The notes: generated by a model from the letters alone, not told the origin. DNA of 64,000 nt from an uncultured Candidatus Pelagibacter sp. (GCF_943788075.1 NZ_CALSOW010000003.1:1-64000), one strand, 5' to 3'. Counted from the stretch's first letter, positions 27,571 to 37,714 are shown. Program-made: numbers and translations.

Positions 27571-28215
27571 ATGATTAAAAAAGTTAAAGCCTCACTGCAT
27601 GAAAAGTTAATTTTAATATTTTTAATACTATTAGGAGTTTTTGCTCTAAGTTTTACCATTTTAATCAAAAATAAATGTTTGTTTGTAAAAAATTTTGATC
27701 CACAAAAAATTAATTATTCAAAACCTAACAATATTGTTGTGCTTAATGCTGAGTGTGGAAATGTTATCATTGAACTTTACCCAGAAATATCTCCAAACGG
27801 GGTTGAAAGATTTAAAGAATTAATTAATTCAAAATCATATGACAATGTTGCTTTTCATAGAGTGATCAAAGATAAGCTAGTTCAAGCTGGAGATATTCAG
27901 TTCGGAAAAAAAAATCAAATAGATTATGGAAAGATTGGAACGGGTAAGTCTGGGCTTGGTACCATTAAATCAGAAATAGATGCTGAATTTAATTTTGATA
28001 AGGGTAGTGTTGGTCTAGCAAGATCGCTCAGATATGACACAGAAGATAGTCAATTTTTTATAATACTAGATGATGAACCGTTATTTGAGGGTGAATACAC
28101 TCCTATAGGAAAAGTAATCTATGGAATTCAGGTACTAGAAAAAATTAAATACTCTCATCGATCAGAATACGTATTAAGACCAGATTTTATTAATACTGTA
28201 AGAATGTTTAAATAA
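27571..28215 (+). CDS. Membrane-anchored peptidyl-prolyl isomerase (cyclophilin type)
   Basis: The 214-residue protein has an N-terminal membrane anchor (LILIFLILLGVFALSFTILI) and a cyclophilin domain with YDNVAFHRVIKDKLVQAGD, DSQFFIILDDEPLFEGEYT and GKVIYGIQVLEKI. It would catalyse proline isomerisation in periplasmic protein folding. It follows the putative metallopeptidase by 2 bp, suggesting a small periplasmic protein-quality operon. Confidence 0.9.
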   Translation: MIKKVKASLHEKLILIFLILLGVFALSFTILIKNKCLFVKNFDPQKINYSKPNNIVVLNAECGNVIIELYPEISPNGVERFKELINSKSYDNVAFHRVIKDKLVQAGDIQFGKKNQIDYGKIGTGKSGLGTIKSEIDAEFNFDKGSVGLARSLRYDTEDSQFFIILDDEPLFEGEYTPIGKVIYGIQVLEKIKYSHRSEYVLRPDFINTVRMFK

Positions 28216-28269
28216 AATAATTATCTACATATTATTAATTTAATAATAGGTTTATGTTATAGTTTTAAA

Positions 28270-28737
28270 ATGTCAGTTCATATATCAGACCAAACAATTA
28301 AGAAAGAGTGGATAGATTATAATAACCACATGAACATGGCTTACTATGTTTTGGTTTTTGACGATGTTTGGGAAATTATTTTAAAAAAATTTCAAATGGG
28401 GGAAAGCTCAGCTAAATCCACTAACATGAGTACCATGGTTGTTGAAACTCACACAACATACAATAGTGAAGTTAAATTAGGAGATGAGGTTGAAATTAAC
28501 CTAACTTTTTTTGATCATGATAAAAAAAGATTACATTTTAAAATGGAAATGATTGAAAAATCTTCAAAAAAATTATCTGCTACACTTGAAATGTTATCTT
28601 TATATATCGATCTAAAGAAACGAAAAGTTGCTGAATTTGAGCAAGAAAAAATAGATATTATGGATAAATTTATAGCAACTAATAAAGAGAAATTTGAAAA
28701 TAATAATTTAGTGATTACTGGTAAATTAAAAAAATAA
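28270..28737 (+). CDS. Hotdog-fold thioesterase family protein
   Basis: The 155-residue protein shows the hotdog signature WIDYNNHMNMAYYVLVFDD, followed by ETHTTYNSEVKLGDEVEI. This resembles acyl-CoA thioesterases and the thioesterase domain associated with carnitine dehydrogenases. Its stop at 28735-28737 abuts the stop of the convergent FadN-like gene (28738) with no base between. The substrate is unknown; the neighbour suggests an acyl-CoA. Confidence 0.85.
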   Translation: MSVHISDQTIKKEWIDYNNHMNMAYYVLVFDDVWEIILKKFQMGESSAKSTNMSTMVVETHTTYNSEVKLGDEVEINLTFFDHDKKRLHFKMEMIEKSSKKLSATLEMLSLYIDLKKRKVAEFEQEKIDIMDKFIATNKEKFENNNLVITGKLKK

Positions 28738-30960
28738 TTAATTTACTAAAGGTTTACCAGTTGCAAGTGTATGTTTAATTCTATCTTGAGTTTCCTTAGT
28801 CTCAATTAGTCTCATAAAAGCATCTAATTCCAATTTAAAAAGTCATCTTCAGTTAAAGATTTATCTATTGTTGTGTCTCCACCACTTAATACATGGGCTA
28901 GTTCTTGTGCTACTTTTAAACCATGATCTAGAATTACTTTGTCATTATATAATTTATCTAAAATCTTATTCATTTCTGGAAGTACTGCTTTTCCTGGAAG
29001 ATTGAATTTTGTCTCTAATGGGGCTTTAAAGTCTTTATTATTACTCAAAATTTCTTTTGAAACCTCAAGCAAACTATTTCTATTCATAATTTTTTTGTCT
29101 TCAGGTTTTAAATACTTCATAGGTTCTGCTTCAACTGGTGAGGTTGCAGTTTTACCGTAGCCAATAATATCGAATACTTTAAGGGGTGCGTAATTAGGAT
29201 CTTTTTTAGCCTCATTGGTATCAAGCCATCTTGCTAACATTTCTTTACATCCACCACCTGCTGGAATTAAGCCAACAATCGTTTCAACTAAACCAACAAC
29301 AATGTTTGTATGTGAGGCTACAAAATTACTTTGAACCATTACTTCAAACCCACCGCCAAGAGTTAAACCTGATGGCGCTGAGATTACTGGATGATCTGAA
29401 TATTTTAAATGTTTACATGTTTCTTGAAAATATTTAATGAATTTTTCAATAGATTTAAAATCACCTTTGTTCGCAAAGTCCATTGTGTAAGTTAAATTAA
29501 CACCAGCAGAAAATTGCATACTTTCATTAATAATGATTAAAGGTTTATCAGTTGCTTTTTTAAGCGCATCCATTGAATCATAATCAAGTGCGTTAGCTTT
29601 GGTGGTAAATTCAACAATATTATAATCATTGAAACGATAAATTTGAGCTGAATTATTTCCATCAATACTGCTTGCTTTCTTTTTAACTTTTCCTAAAGTT
29701 TCAATTTCAGTATATTTTTGTCTAGAGCCATAAAAATCTTGGTTTTTACTTTTAGATAAATTTTCTAGAAACTCATTTCCTTCAAACTCATCAATTTTAT
29801 TAAAAAAATCCTCAATACCAATTTCTTCTAACATTTCAAATGGACCTTTAGTCCAGTTAAAACCTAGTCTCATCGCTTCATCTATGTCATTAAAATCTTT
29901 AGTAATTCCAGGAACTAATGAAGATGAATATTTTATAATTTTTGAGATAACTGACCAGGCGTACTTACCAAATTTATCTTCTCTTGAGATTAAAGATTTT
30001 AAATCAACCTTATCAGAGCCAATATTAATTTTTTGACTTACAGAATACTCGCCAGTTTCAAGGTTAATTGCTTCCATAACCTTCGTTGCACCAGTTTTGT
30101 TCATTCGGTAAAAACCACCCTTACCTTTTCGACCCGTATAACCCGTTTCAATTAATTTTTTAACAAGAGGGATTTCTTTAGCAACTTCTTGAAAAGGATC
30201 ATTTTCAGACAGTTCTTTAATAAAACTTTTAAGAACGTCAGCCATTAAATCTATTCCAATTAAATCATAAAGACCAAAAACTCCTGTTTTTGGAATTCCC
30301 ATTGGTCTTCCAAATATTGCATCCGCTTCCTCAATACTTAATTTCATTTTAAAAGCTTCCGTCATTGCAACTTGCATTGCAAAAACACCTATTCTATTTC
30401 CTAGAAAATCCTGGAGTATCATTACAAACAATTGCTCCTTTTCCAAGCTCTACTTCACAAAACTTCTTTAAAGAGTTTATTTTAGCTAAATCATTATTTT
30501 CATTTTTAACAATCTCTAGTAATCCCATATACCTCACAGGATTAAAAAAGTGAGTAATACAAAAATCTTTCTTTTCTTCTGTTGTTAATTTTTCAGATAA
30601 AACTTTAATAGGAATGGATGATGTATTCGATGAAACAATCGCTCCTTCTTTTCTATCTTTAAATATTTTTTCGTAAATATCATGCTTGATATCAATTCTC
30701 TCAACTACTGCTTCAACAACCCAATCAGCTTCTTTAACTACATCAAAATTATCATTAATATTACCTACTTTAATATTTTCAATTTGTGATTTATCTAACA
30801 GTAACGGGGGTTTTGACTTGAATATTCTATCTCTAGCTTTTTCAGATATTTCAGTTGTAAGATCCAACAATGTGACGGGCACATTTGCATTGCATAAGTG
30901 AGCTGCAATTCCACTTCCCATGGTTCCTGATCCAATTACTACAACTTTTTTAATATCCAT
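28738..30960 (-). CDS. 3-hydroxyacyl-CoA dehydrogenase/enoyl-CoA hydratase (FadN-like), two frameshifts
   Basis: The first frame (30394-30960) has the Rossmann motif VIGSGTMGSGIAAHL and ends CNDTPGFSRK. The next frame resumes FLGNRIGVFAMQ. One extra T in a TTTT run near 30405 explains the break. The second frame (to 28824) contains the dehydrogenase helices, then a crotonase-like domain (GLTLGGGFEV, ETIVGLIPAGGG). It ends NWN, but a missing T near 28835 hides the true C-terminus, LDAFMRLIETKETQDRI...TGKPLVN, ending at 28738. Repaired, it is ~740 residues with the order dehydrogenase then hydratase, as in FadN. It would act in beta-oxidation. Confidence 0.85.
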
Positions 30961-31013
30961 AATTTAAATTTGAGAAGAAATTTATATTGAAAAAATATAA
31001 TTAAGTAAATTAA

Positions 31014-31868
31014 TTATCTGTTAATTCCTCTTAGTCTTTCAGATCTTCTTCTTAAAAGCTCTGCACTAACCAAGATTAAAGTAGACATAACAATCAAACA
31101 TGTCGCAACTGCCATAATAGTTGGACTTAATTGTTCTCTTAATCCTACCCACATTTGAATTGGAATAGTAGTGTTCTCTAATCCAGCTAAGAATAGTACA
31201 ACTACCACTTCATCAAATGAAGTTACAAAAGCAAACAAGGCTCCTGAGATAACTCCTGGCATAATTAATGGTAATGTAATTTTCATAAATGTGTTTACTG
31301 GATTACTTCCTAAGCTTGCAGCAGCACGTGTTACACTATGATCAAAACCAGTTAATGTTGCAGTAACCGTGATTACTACAAATGGAGTTCCTAAGATTAT
31401 ATGTGATAATATAATCCCTGTATGTGTTGCAGCTAAACCAACTTTTGCCATAAAGAAAAATATTGCAGTACCTGAGATAATTAATGGAACAATCATCGGT
31501 GAAATTAATAAAGCCATGAATGCAGCTTTGTATGGCATGTATCTACTGCTTAAACCTAATGCAGCAACCGTTCCAAGAATGGTTGATCCTATTGTTGCAA
31601 AGAAAGCAATGATTAAACTATTTTTAGTAGCTAGTCCCCATGGATTTTTAGTTCCATAAATCATATCTTTATACCATCTTAGAGAAAACCCTTCAGGATC
31701 TAATGCTAACATTTTTGCTGAAAAGTGAATGTATTGCTCAGCATTAAATGAAAGTGGCAGAATTACAAATAAAGGTGCAATCAAAAAGAAAAAAACTAAA
31801 CCACAAAAGAATAGGTATGTGTAATGCCAAATTCTATAATTTAAAGGTGTGTGATTTGGTAGTGCCAT
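31014..31868 (-). CDS. potC: ABC transporter permease, spermidine/putrescine type (PotC-like)
   Basis: The 284-residue protein has about six membrane segments. The EAA loop that contacts the ATPase is ASLGSNPVNTFMKITLPLIM. It is in the PotC/type I importer permease family. The gene is last in the run potA-potD-potB-potC, 2 bp after potB. The substrate is inferred from the family. Confidence 0.9.
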   Translation of the reverse strand: MALPNHTPLNYRIWHYTYLFFCGLVFFFLIAPLFVILPLSFNAEQYIHFSAKMLALDPEGFSLRWYKDMIYGTKNPWGLATKNSLIIAFFATIGSTILGTVAALGLSSRYMPYKAAFMALLISPMIVPLIISGTAIFFFMAKVGLAATHTGIILSHIILGTPFVVITVTATLTGFDHSVTRAAASLGSNPVNTFMKITLPLIMPGVISGALFAFVTSFDEVVVVLFLAGLENTTIPIQMWVGLREQLSPTIMAVATCLIVMSTLILVSAELLRRRSERLRGINR

Positions 31869-31870
31869 AA

Positions 31871-33119
31871 TTATCCTAATTTAATATTATCTATCCCTAC
31901 AAGTTTATTATAAATCCAATAAATAGTTAGCACTCCAACTAACAACATAGTTCCAAGAGCAGATGCAAACGCCCAGTCTAATGAACTCTTCATATGATAA
32001 GCAATTGTATTACTAATTAATGATCCACTAGCACCACCTACTAATGCAGGGGTAATGTAATATCCTATAGCTAAAATAAATACCAATAGACATCCAGCAC
32101 CAATTCCTGGAATTGTTAATGGAAAATAAATTTTAACAAATGATACTAATGGTGTTCCACCTAATGATTTTCCAGCTCGCATTAAGCTTGGTGAAATAGT
32201 TTTCATGACACTATAAAGAGGTAAAACCATGAAAGGTAATAATATTTGGGTCATTGCAACAAAAGTTCCAATCACATTATACATTAATTCAGGCCTGTTA
32301 TCATCGGCGGCTAAACCAATCCAAACAATTAAATCATTTATGGGTCCCTGCTGTTGAAGTAAAACCATCCAACTTGAAGTTCTAACCAATAACGACGTCC
32401 AAAAAGGAAGTAAAACACAAATCATTAGCAAATTACTGTATTTCATAGGTAGTGTTGCTAATAAATGTGAGATTGGGTAGGCAAGAATAAAGCAGAATAT
32501 GGTAACCCAAAAGGCAACATTTAACGTTCTTAGCCATAAAGTTTTGTGTATTCTTCTATCTTCTGGATACTTGGATTATATTTCTATCTTGATCAAATTT
32601 TCTATCTACACCTTTTAAATATTTGGCATAAGACCAATTTGGAGCTGTATTTTTCAAAGCTACCAAATATTCACTTTGACCCCACCTTTTATGAACTTTG
32701 ATAAATTGCTCTTTATAATTACCTTCTTCGAATTTATTAATTTTTCTAACTGTTTTTTTTATTAAGCTACTAAAGCCACCTTTTTCATAGTTTAATCTTG
32801 CTATAATTTTTCCGTAAGTTTTATTCTTTTTTAAATAAGTCAAATCATCATAAAGACCTTTGTAAACTGGCTCATCTGGTAAATCTTTTCCGTCCCATTT
32901 CTCGATTGCAGCAAATGTTTTAGGAAGCATTTTAGTGATCATTCGATCATCAACACTTCTAAACAACATGTCTCCAATTGGGAAAACATAAATAATTAAA
33001 ATAAATAAAAATAATGGAGCAACGAGCGCAACCGCTTTAAGTTTATTTTTTCGTTCAGCTTTTTTTAAGCTAACTTCTAAAGGTAATCCGTCGGATGATA
33101 ATATTTGTTCTTTGCTCAT
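31871..33119 (-). CDS. potB: ABC transporter permease, spermidine/putrescine type (PotB-like), frameshifted
   Basis: The N-terminal frame (32556-33119) has one membrane helix (VALVAPLFLFILIIYVFPIG), a long charged periplasmic region, and stops at NIIQVSRR. The next frame resumes KYPEDRRIHKTLWLRTLNV and runs to 31871 with the remaining helices and EAA loop (GKSLGGTPLVSFVKIYFPLT). A one-base shift near 32570 joins them into a ~415-residue permease. The large loop between helices 1 and 2 is known in some alphaproteobacterial Pot-like permeases. The gene follows a terminator-like hairpin after potD. Confidence 0.85.
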
Positions 33120-33125
33120 AATAAA

Positions 33126-33153
33126 AAAGGGCAGTTATAAATAACTGCCCTTT
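33126..33153 (-). terminator. Hairpin between potD and potB, likely partial terminator
   Basis: AAAGGGCAGTTAT (33126-33138) pairs perfectly with ATAACTGCCCTTT (33141-33153). On the minus strand it is followed by a T-rich stretch. Placed just after the binding-protein gene and before the permease genes, it would let the binding protein be made in excess over the membrane components. Confidence 0.75.
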
Positions 33154-33188
33154 CAATATAGTATAAAATACTAATCTATAAAACTAAA

Positions 33189-34310
33189 TTATAGACCAGC
33201 TTTCATAGCTTCCCATTTTTCACCGATTTCGTCTTGGTTATCTGCCCAAAACTCAGGGTTCATAAGGATGTATCTTTTTGTGTTAGCGGGTGCTGTTGGC
33301 ATATGTGGTACCATGTTAGTCTTACCATCTTTAAACCAAGGCTCTCCAGCTTCCATAACTGCGATTGAAGATTTTCTCCAAGGCGCGTATGCAATGTACT
33401 TAGCACTTCCAGCTAAACCTTCTGAGCTAGTCATTTCTCTAAGTACTTTCATAGCTGAACCGTCAGCATAACCTGGACCGTCTTTAACTAATGCAAAGTA
33501 TTCATAGTCAAGAATTTGTCCATCCCATACTTGTACAAGTGGAGTTCCTTCCATTTGCGCGTTAAAGAATCTACCATTCCAACCAGTAGCCATTACTACT
33601 TCACCATTAGCAAGTAGTTCTGGTGGTTGAGCTCCAGCATTCCAGAATACACATCCGCCATTTGGATCTTCACATAAAGCTTTAAGTTTGTTCATAGCTC
33701 TATCAATTCCACCATCAGCATCAAGTTTTCTGTAAGTTAAGTCAGAACCTTTACCAGGGTTTACACCGTCTGCAGTGATAGCAATTTCTAAGTTAGACAT
33801 TGCACCTTTGTAAAGAGCTCTCTTACCAGGGAACTTTTTAGTGTTAAAAAAATCTTTCAATGTGCTTGGTTTTTTATCACCAATTGTTGCATCATTGTAA
33901 GCATAGTTCCAAGAGTACAGAATGTTTCCAACTGCACATTTTGAAGGCATGCCTGTAAAGAAGTCTTGACTTGCAGGTGTTCCATCTGGAGCAGGTGCAA
34001 AGTCTTTGTCAAAATCGAATTCATGGAAAATACCTTCGTCACATCCGATAATTGTGTCTTTTGCGTACACATCGATAATGTCCCAAGTTATTTTTCCAGC
34101 TTCTTTTTGAGCTTTAATTTCTGATAATCCACCAGTGTAGTCTACCCAGTTTACAGGTATTCCAAGTTTCGCTGCTGTAGGATCACCGTAACCCAATTTT
34201 TGTGACTCTGTGTAAGCTCCACCCCAAGACACTACAGTTACTGCAAATGCTGAAGTTGTTACAGAAAGTACAAAAGAAAGAGCAAGTAATAATTTACTTA
34301 TTTTTTTCAT
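33189..34310 (-). CDS. potD: Extracellular substrate-binding protein, polyamine type (PotD-like)
   Basis: The 373-residue protein has a signal peptide (LLLALSFVLSVTTSAFA) and starts its mature part VTVVSWGGAYTESQ, the PotD/PotF-type opening. It binds a small ligand in the periplasm and feeds the PotABC importer. Two Cys pairs are visible (CDEGIF/SKCAVG and CEDPNGGCVF). The sequence is visibly richer in G and C than its neighbours, as expected for a highly expressed gene. The ligand could be a polyamine or another osmolyte. Confidence 0.9.
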   Translation of the reverse strand: MKKISKLLLALSFVLSVTTSAFAVTVVSWGGAYTESQKLGYGDPTAAKLGIPVNWVDYTGGLSEIKAQKEAGKITWDIIDVYAKDTIIGCDEGIFHEFDFDKDFAPAPDGTPASQDFFTGMPSKCAVGNILYSWNYAYNDATIGDKKPSTLKDFFNTKKFPGKRALYKGAMSNLEIAITADGVNPGKGSDLTYRKLDADGGIDRAMNKLKALCEDPNGGCVFWNAGAQPPELLANGEVVMATGWNGRFFNAQMEGTPLVQVWDGQILDYEYFALVKDGPGYADGSAMKVLREMTSSEGLAGSAKYIAYAPWRKSSIAVMEAGEPWFKDGKTNMVPHMPTAPANTKRYILMNPEFWADNQDEIGEKWEAMKAGL

Positions 34311-34324
34311 TTATTCTCCTATTT

Positions 34325-34336
34325 AACGTTAACGTT
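34325..34336. promoter_or_regulatory. Palindrome AACGTTAACGTT just upstream of potD
   Basis: This perfect 12-bp palindrome is 15 bp upstream of the potD ATG, immediately before its AGGAG ribosome-binding site. It could be an operator or part of a leader hairpin. No regulator gene is adjacent. The 126-bp potA-potD gap suggests that potD has its own promoter. Confidence 0.35.
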
Positions 34337-34436
34337 TAGTTTTTATAAAGTGATTACTAAAACAATATAGTATAGCTTAGTCAACAGCTGATTAGGGTTA
34401 ATTTGTCTTATGTTTTATGTGAATAACTAAAAGAAA

Positions 34437-35522
34437 TTATTTAGGATCTAGAGCTCTACAATCAACACTATTCCAACCAATATTAATTTCTTTACCTGCT
34501 TTAATATCCATTCTGTTTGAGCTATTTGGAACTTTTAGAATAAATTGATCATTCCCTAATAGATCTACTCTTAATCTTGTATGATCACCATGGTATATGA
34601 CTTCTTCAATTTTACCTTTGTGATTGTTATCCATTTTAGTGTCAGAATCAATCAATGCTCTTTCAGGTCTAAGAGATATTGTAGTTTTGTCTCCTTTTGC
34701 TTTTGCAACAATAGGATTTGCTAAAATTTCAGTTCCTGAATTTAATTTCACTTTACATTTATCACCAGATACATCTGATACTTCACCTGCAAAAGTATTA
34801 TTCTCTCCAATAAACTCTGCAACAAAAGAATTAACAGGTCTTTCATATAATTCATCAGGACTTGAAAGTTGTTGAACTTTACCATCATTAAAAACTGCAA
34901 TCCTATTAGACATCGTCAAAGCTTCAGTTTGATCGTGAGTAACATAGACAACAGTTACACCAATACTTTCATGAATATGTTTAATTTCATATTGCATACT
35001 TTCTCTTAAATTTTTGTCCAACGCTCCTAAAGGTTCATCCATTAAAACTAATTGTGGATCAAATACTAATGATCTTGCAACAGCAACCCTTTGTTGCTGA
35101 CCACCTGATAATTGCATCGGCATTCTAGCCTCAAAGCCTTGAAGAGACACCATTGATAATGCCTTATCAACTTTTTTATCTGCTTCATCTTTTGGAATTT
35201 TTCTAACTCTTAATGGAAAAGCTAAGTTTTCATAAACAGTCATGTGTGGAAACAAAGCATAGTTTTGAAATACCATTCCAATACCTCTTTTATGAGGAGG
35301 AATATCTGAGATAACTTTATTATCTAAATAAATTTGTCCATTCGTTGGAGTTTCAAATCCAGCTAACATCATCAAACAAGTTGTTTTACCTGAACCAGAG
35401 GGCCCAAGCATTGTTACAAACTCACCTTCTTCAATATCAAGATTTAAACCTTTTACGACTAGTTGCTTACCGTCATAACTTTTATCTACATTTTCAAATC
35501 TTACAAAATGATCATTAGCCAT
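34437..35522 (-). CDS. potA: ABC transporter ATP-binding protein (PotA-like)
   Basis: The 361-residue protein has Walker A GPSGSGKTTCLMM, Q-loop FQNYALFPHMT, signature QLSGGQQQRVAVARSL, Walker B LVLMDEPLGALD and H-loop VTHDQTEAL. A C-terminal TOBE-type regulatory domain follows. It energises the PotBC permease. It lies upstream of potD and 39 bp after the DoeA-like gene, in one direction. Confidence 0.93.
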   Translation of the reverse strand: MANDHFVRFENVDKSYDGKQLVVKGLNLDIEEGEFVTMLGPSGSGKTTCLMMLAGFETPTNGQIYLDNKVISDIPPHKRGIGMVFQNYALFPHMTVYENLAFPLRVRKIPKDEADKKVDKALSMVSLQGFEARMPMQLSGGQQQRVAVARSLVFDPQLVLMDEPLGALDKNLRESMQYEIKHIHESIGVTVVYVTHDQTEALTMSNRIAVFNDGKVQQLSSPDELYERPVNSFVAEFIGENNTFAGEVSDVSGDKCKVKLNSGTEILANPIVAKAKGDKTTISLRPERALIDSDTKMDNNHKGKIEEVIYHGDHTRLRVDLLGNDQFILKVPNSSNRMDIKAGKEINIGWNSVDCRALDPK

Positions 35523-35561
35523 ATTACTTTAAAACATTTGTTAGATTGATAATCAAGTAAT

Positions 35562-36728
35562 TTATTTGATATGTAATTCTTTGCTCATATTGCAAAATAA
35601 TTCACTGCCTGTTTCTGTAACTCGTATTGCTTCAGAAGCTTCAACTCCCCAATCACCAAATTGCATCACTGCAATCATGTGAAAACAAACATTAGGCTCT
35701 AAAATAGTCATGTCCCCTTTATATATATTAAGAGTATGCTCTCCCCAATCTGGTGGATATCCAATTCCAATTGAGTAACCAGTTCTTGATTTTTTATCAA
35801 TTCCATATTTATCTAGTATTTTCCAGAATGCTTGGGCCACATCATCTGCAGTATTCCCAGGTTTTACAGCACTAATTCCAGTTTCTAACGCCTCAATAGT
35901 TTTCTTCATGGTATCAATTTTTAACTGATCAGGTTTTCCAAGTAACACTGTTCTAGCCATTGGTGCATGATATCTTTTATATACACCTGACAATTCAATA
36001 ATAGTTGCCTCCCCTTCGACAAATTTATCTTGTGTTGCAGTTAAATGCGAAGCTGATGTCCCTTTTCCAGTTGGAAGTAAAGTTGCAATACTAGAATATT
36101 CGCCACCAAATTCTTCCGTTCCATAAAATAATGATTTTTGAATTTCACCTACCGCATCACATTGTCTAACCCCTGGATTAATGACTTCCATGGCTGTCTT
36201 CATTCCCTTTTGAGAAATTAATGCTGCTGATTTCATATATCCAATTTCAGCATCAGATTTTATCAATCTTGCCCAGTTAACAAGTCTATCACTATCTACA
36301 ATTTTAGCATTGGGTAAACCTTGTTTAATTTTTTCATGACAAAAAGCTGTATAGTAATGTGCATCCATCTCTACCCCTACAGAAAGCTTATCCCACTTTC
36401 TCTCTTTAATTATCTGAACTAAATAATCATAAGGATGTTTAGGCCAGGTATGAATATAACTTTCATCATAGACAATAATATTTTCATCTTTCAAATATGT
36501 TTTGATATATGCTCCACCAGAGTCTTGTGCTCTTACAAAACATAATGGTTCTTCTGCATCTATGTGAACGATTGCACATTGAGCATAATAAAAAGACCAA
36601 GCATCATAACCAGTTAAATAATTTAAATTATTAGTGTCATGAGAAATTAATAGTTCGATGCCTTTTTCTTGCATCCTCTTTTTAACTTTTGTTAATCTTT
36701 GTTTGTACTCTTCTTTTGTAAAATCCAT
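35562..36728 (-). CDS. doeA: Ectoine hydrolase-like M24 (creatinase-fold) enzyme, DoeA/EutD type
   Basis: The protein is ~388 residues from ATG 36728 (MDFTKEEYKQRL). An in-frame ATG at 36764 would overlap the upstream gene and adds an atypical leader. LTGYDAWSFYYAQCAIV, NWARLIKSDAEIGYM, SGVYKRYHAPMARTVLLG and GIGYPPDWGEHTLN strongly resemble ectoine hydrolases. The usual M24 metal-ligand Asp residues are replaced in the SGVYKRYHAP block, as in metal-free creatinase-type members. Ectoine hydrolase opens the ectoine ring. DoeB and EutBC partners are not in the window, so a related N-heterocycle or amide substrate remains possible. Confidence 0.75.
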   Translation of the reverse strand: MDFTKEEYKQRLTKVKKRMQEKGIELLISHDTNNLNYLTGYDAWSFYYAQCAIVHIDAEEPLCFVRAQDSGGAYIKTYLKDENIIVYDESYIHTWPKHPYDYLVQIIKERKWDKLSVGVEMDAHYYTAFCHEKIKQGLPNAKIVDSDRLVNWARLIKSDAEIGYMKSAALISQKGMKTAMEVINPGVRQCDAVGEIQKSLFYGTEEFGGEYSSIATLLPTGKGTSASHLTATQDKFVEGEATIIELSGVYKRYHAPMARTVLLGKPDQLKIDTMKKTIEALETGISAVKPGNTADDVAQAFWKILDKYGIDKKSRTGYSIGIGYPPDWGEHTLNIYKGDMTILEPNVCFHMIAVMQFGDWGVEASEAIRVTETGSELFCNMSKELHIK

Positions 36729-36732
36729 ATTT

Positions 36733-37476
36733 CTAATCTTTAAATAATTGACCAAACCCGTCAATACTTTTATTATAATTTATCTCTTTCAAAGTATCCC
36801 AAATCAATGTTTGATTACTTGACAGAACCACTTTGCCTAATTTTTTTTCTAATTTATCTATTAGAGATAAAACAGGAAGAGCTGTGCAAGAAACAAATAA
36901 AGCATCACTTGTAGATAAATCAATTTTGGATAATACTTCAAATAAATAGTCTGGATCTACTTTTCCAATATCAAGGTCCGATGCAATATCAAAGTAAGTT
37001 AATGAAACAACTTCAATATTTTCTTTTTTAAAATATTCTGCAACCGATTGATTAATTTCATCTGTGTAAGGAGTAAAAATTGATATTTTATTTATGTTTA
37101 ATTTTTTTAAAGCTTTAATAGCTGAAGTAATTGGAGTGGTGACTTTAGTATTTGGTTTTGCAAGATTAACCTTATCAAAAATTAAATTATATCCAGCAGC
37201 TATTGTTCCTGAGGTACAACCATAGGCAACACAATCTAATTTTTGATCAGGTAATATTTCTTTAGCAACATCCGTAATATCATCCGCCATTTTTTTTAAT
37301 GTTTCATTGGTCAATGGATTATAACAATGGATACGATTAGAAAATAAATCAATTTCCTTTCCATAAATTATATTATTAAAATCTTTTTCAATTCTAAAAT
37401 CACTTGCAAGAGTAATTAAGCCAATTCTGGGGTTTGGCTTTTCAGTGTATTTTGGTGCAATTTTACCAAGTTTCAT
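36733..37476 (-). CDS. eutA: Asp/Glu racemase-superfamily protein, EutA-like (maleate isomerase type)
   Basis: The 247-residue protein has the paired catalytic-type cysteines YGCTSGTIAAG and VSCTALPVLS, and the ending SSNQTLIWDTL typical of the maleate isomerase/EutA branch. EutA is encoded beside DoeA/EutD in ectoine-utilisation clusters and its exact role is not fixed. Here it sits 4 bp upstream of the DoeA-like gene, which supports that reading. It may be the first gene of the doeA-pot transcript. Confidence 0.7.
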   Translation of the reverse strand: MKLGKIAPKYTEKPNPRIGLITLASDFRIEKDFNNIIYGKEIDLFSNRIHCYNPLTNETLKKMADDITDVAKEILPDQKLDCVAYGCTSGTIAAGYNLIFDKVNLAKPNTKVTTPITSAIKALKKLNINKISIFTPYTDEINQSVAEYFKKENIEVVSLTYFDIASDLDIGKVDPDYLFEVLSKIDLSTSDALFVSCTALPVLSLIDKLEKKLGKVVLSSNQTLIWDTLKEINYNKSIDGFGQLFKD

Positions 37477-37714
37477 AAGATAAAGTGATTAAATAGATAT
37501 CACTAAAATTGTCTAGTTAAATTTAGGTTTTAATTTTATCTTTAACAACTTTTTTAAGTTTGGATTTAATTCACTAAATGAGAAGGTCTTATTTATTAAT
37601 TATATGCTGAATTTGATTTTATCCATTATTTAAGCATGAGAAAAAAATATTAAGAATAATTATAAATCAATTCTTTTTTTTTATATCTCACGCTTAAAAC
37701 ATAATAATTTTAAA
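37477..37714. other. Non-coding gap with a nested hairpin at 37631-37696
   Basis: TAAGCATGAGA (37631-37641) pairs with TCTCACGCTTA (37686-37696), with one A-C mismatch. Inside it AAGAAT (37652-37657) pairs with ATTCTT (37670-37675). The structure lies just downstream of the beta-barrel gene stop (37715, minus strand). It could be a terminator without a classical T-tract or a small structured RNA. No open frame of note is seen in the rest of the gap. Confidence 0.4.
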
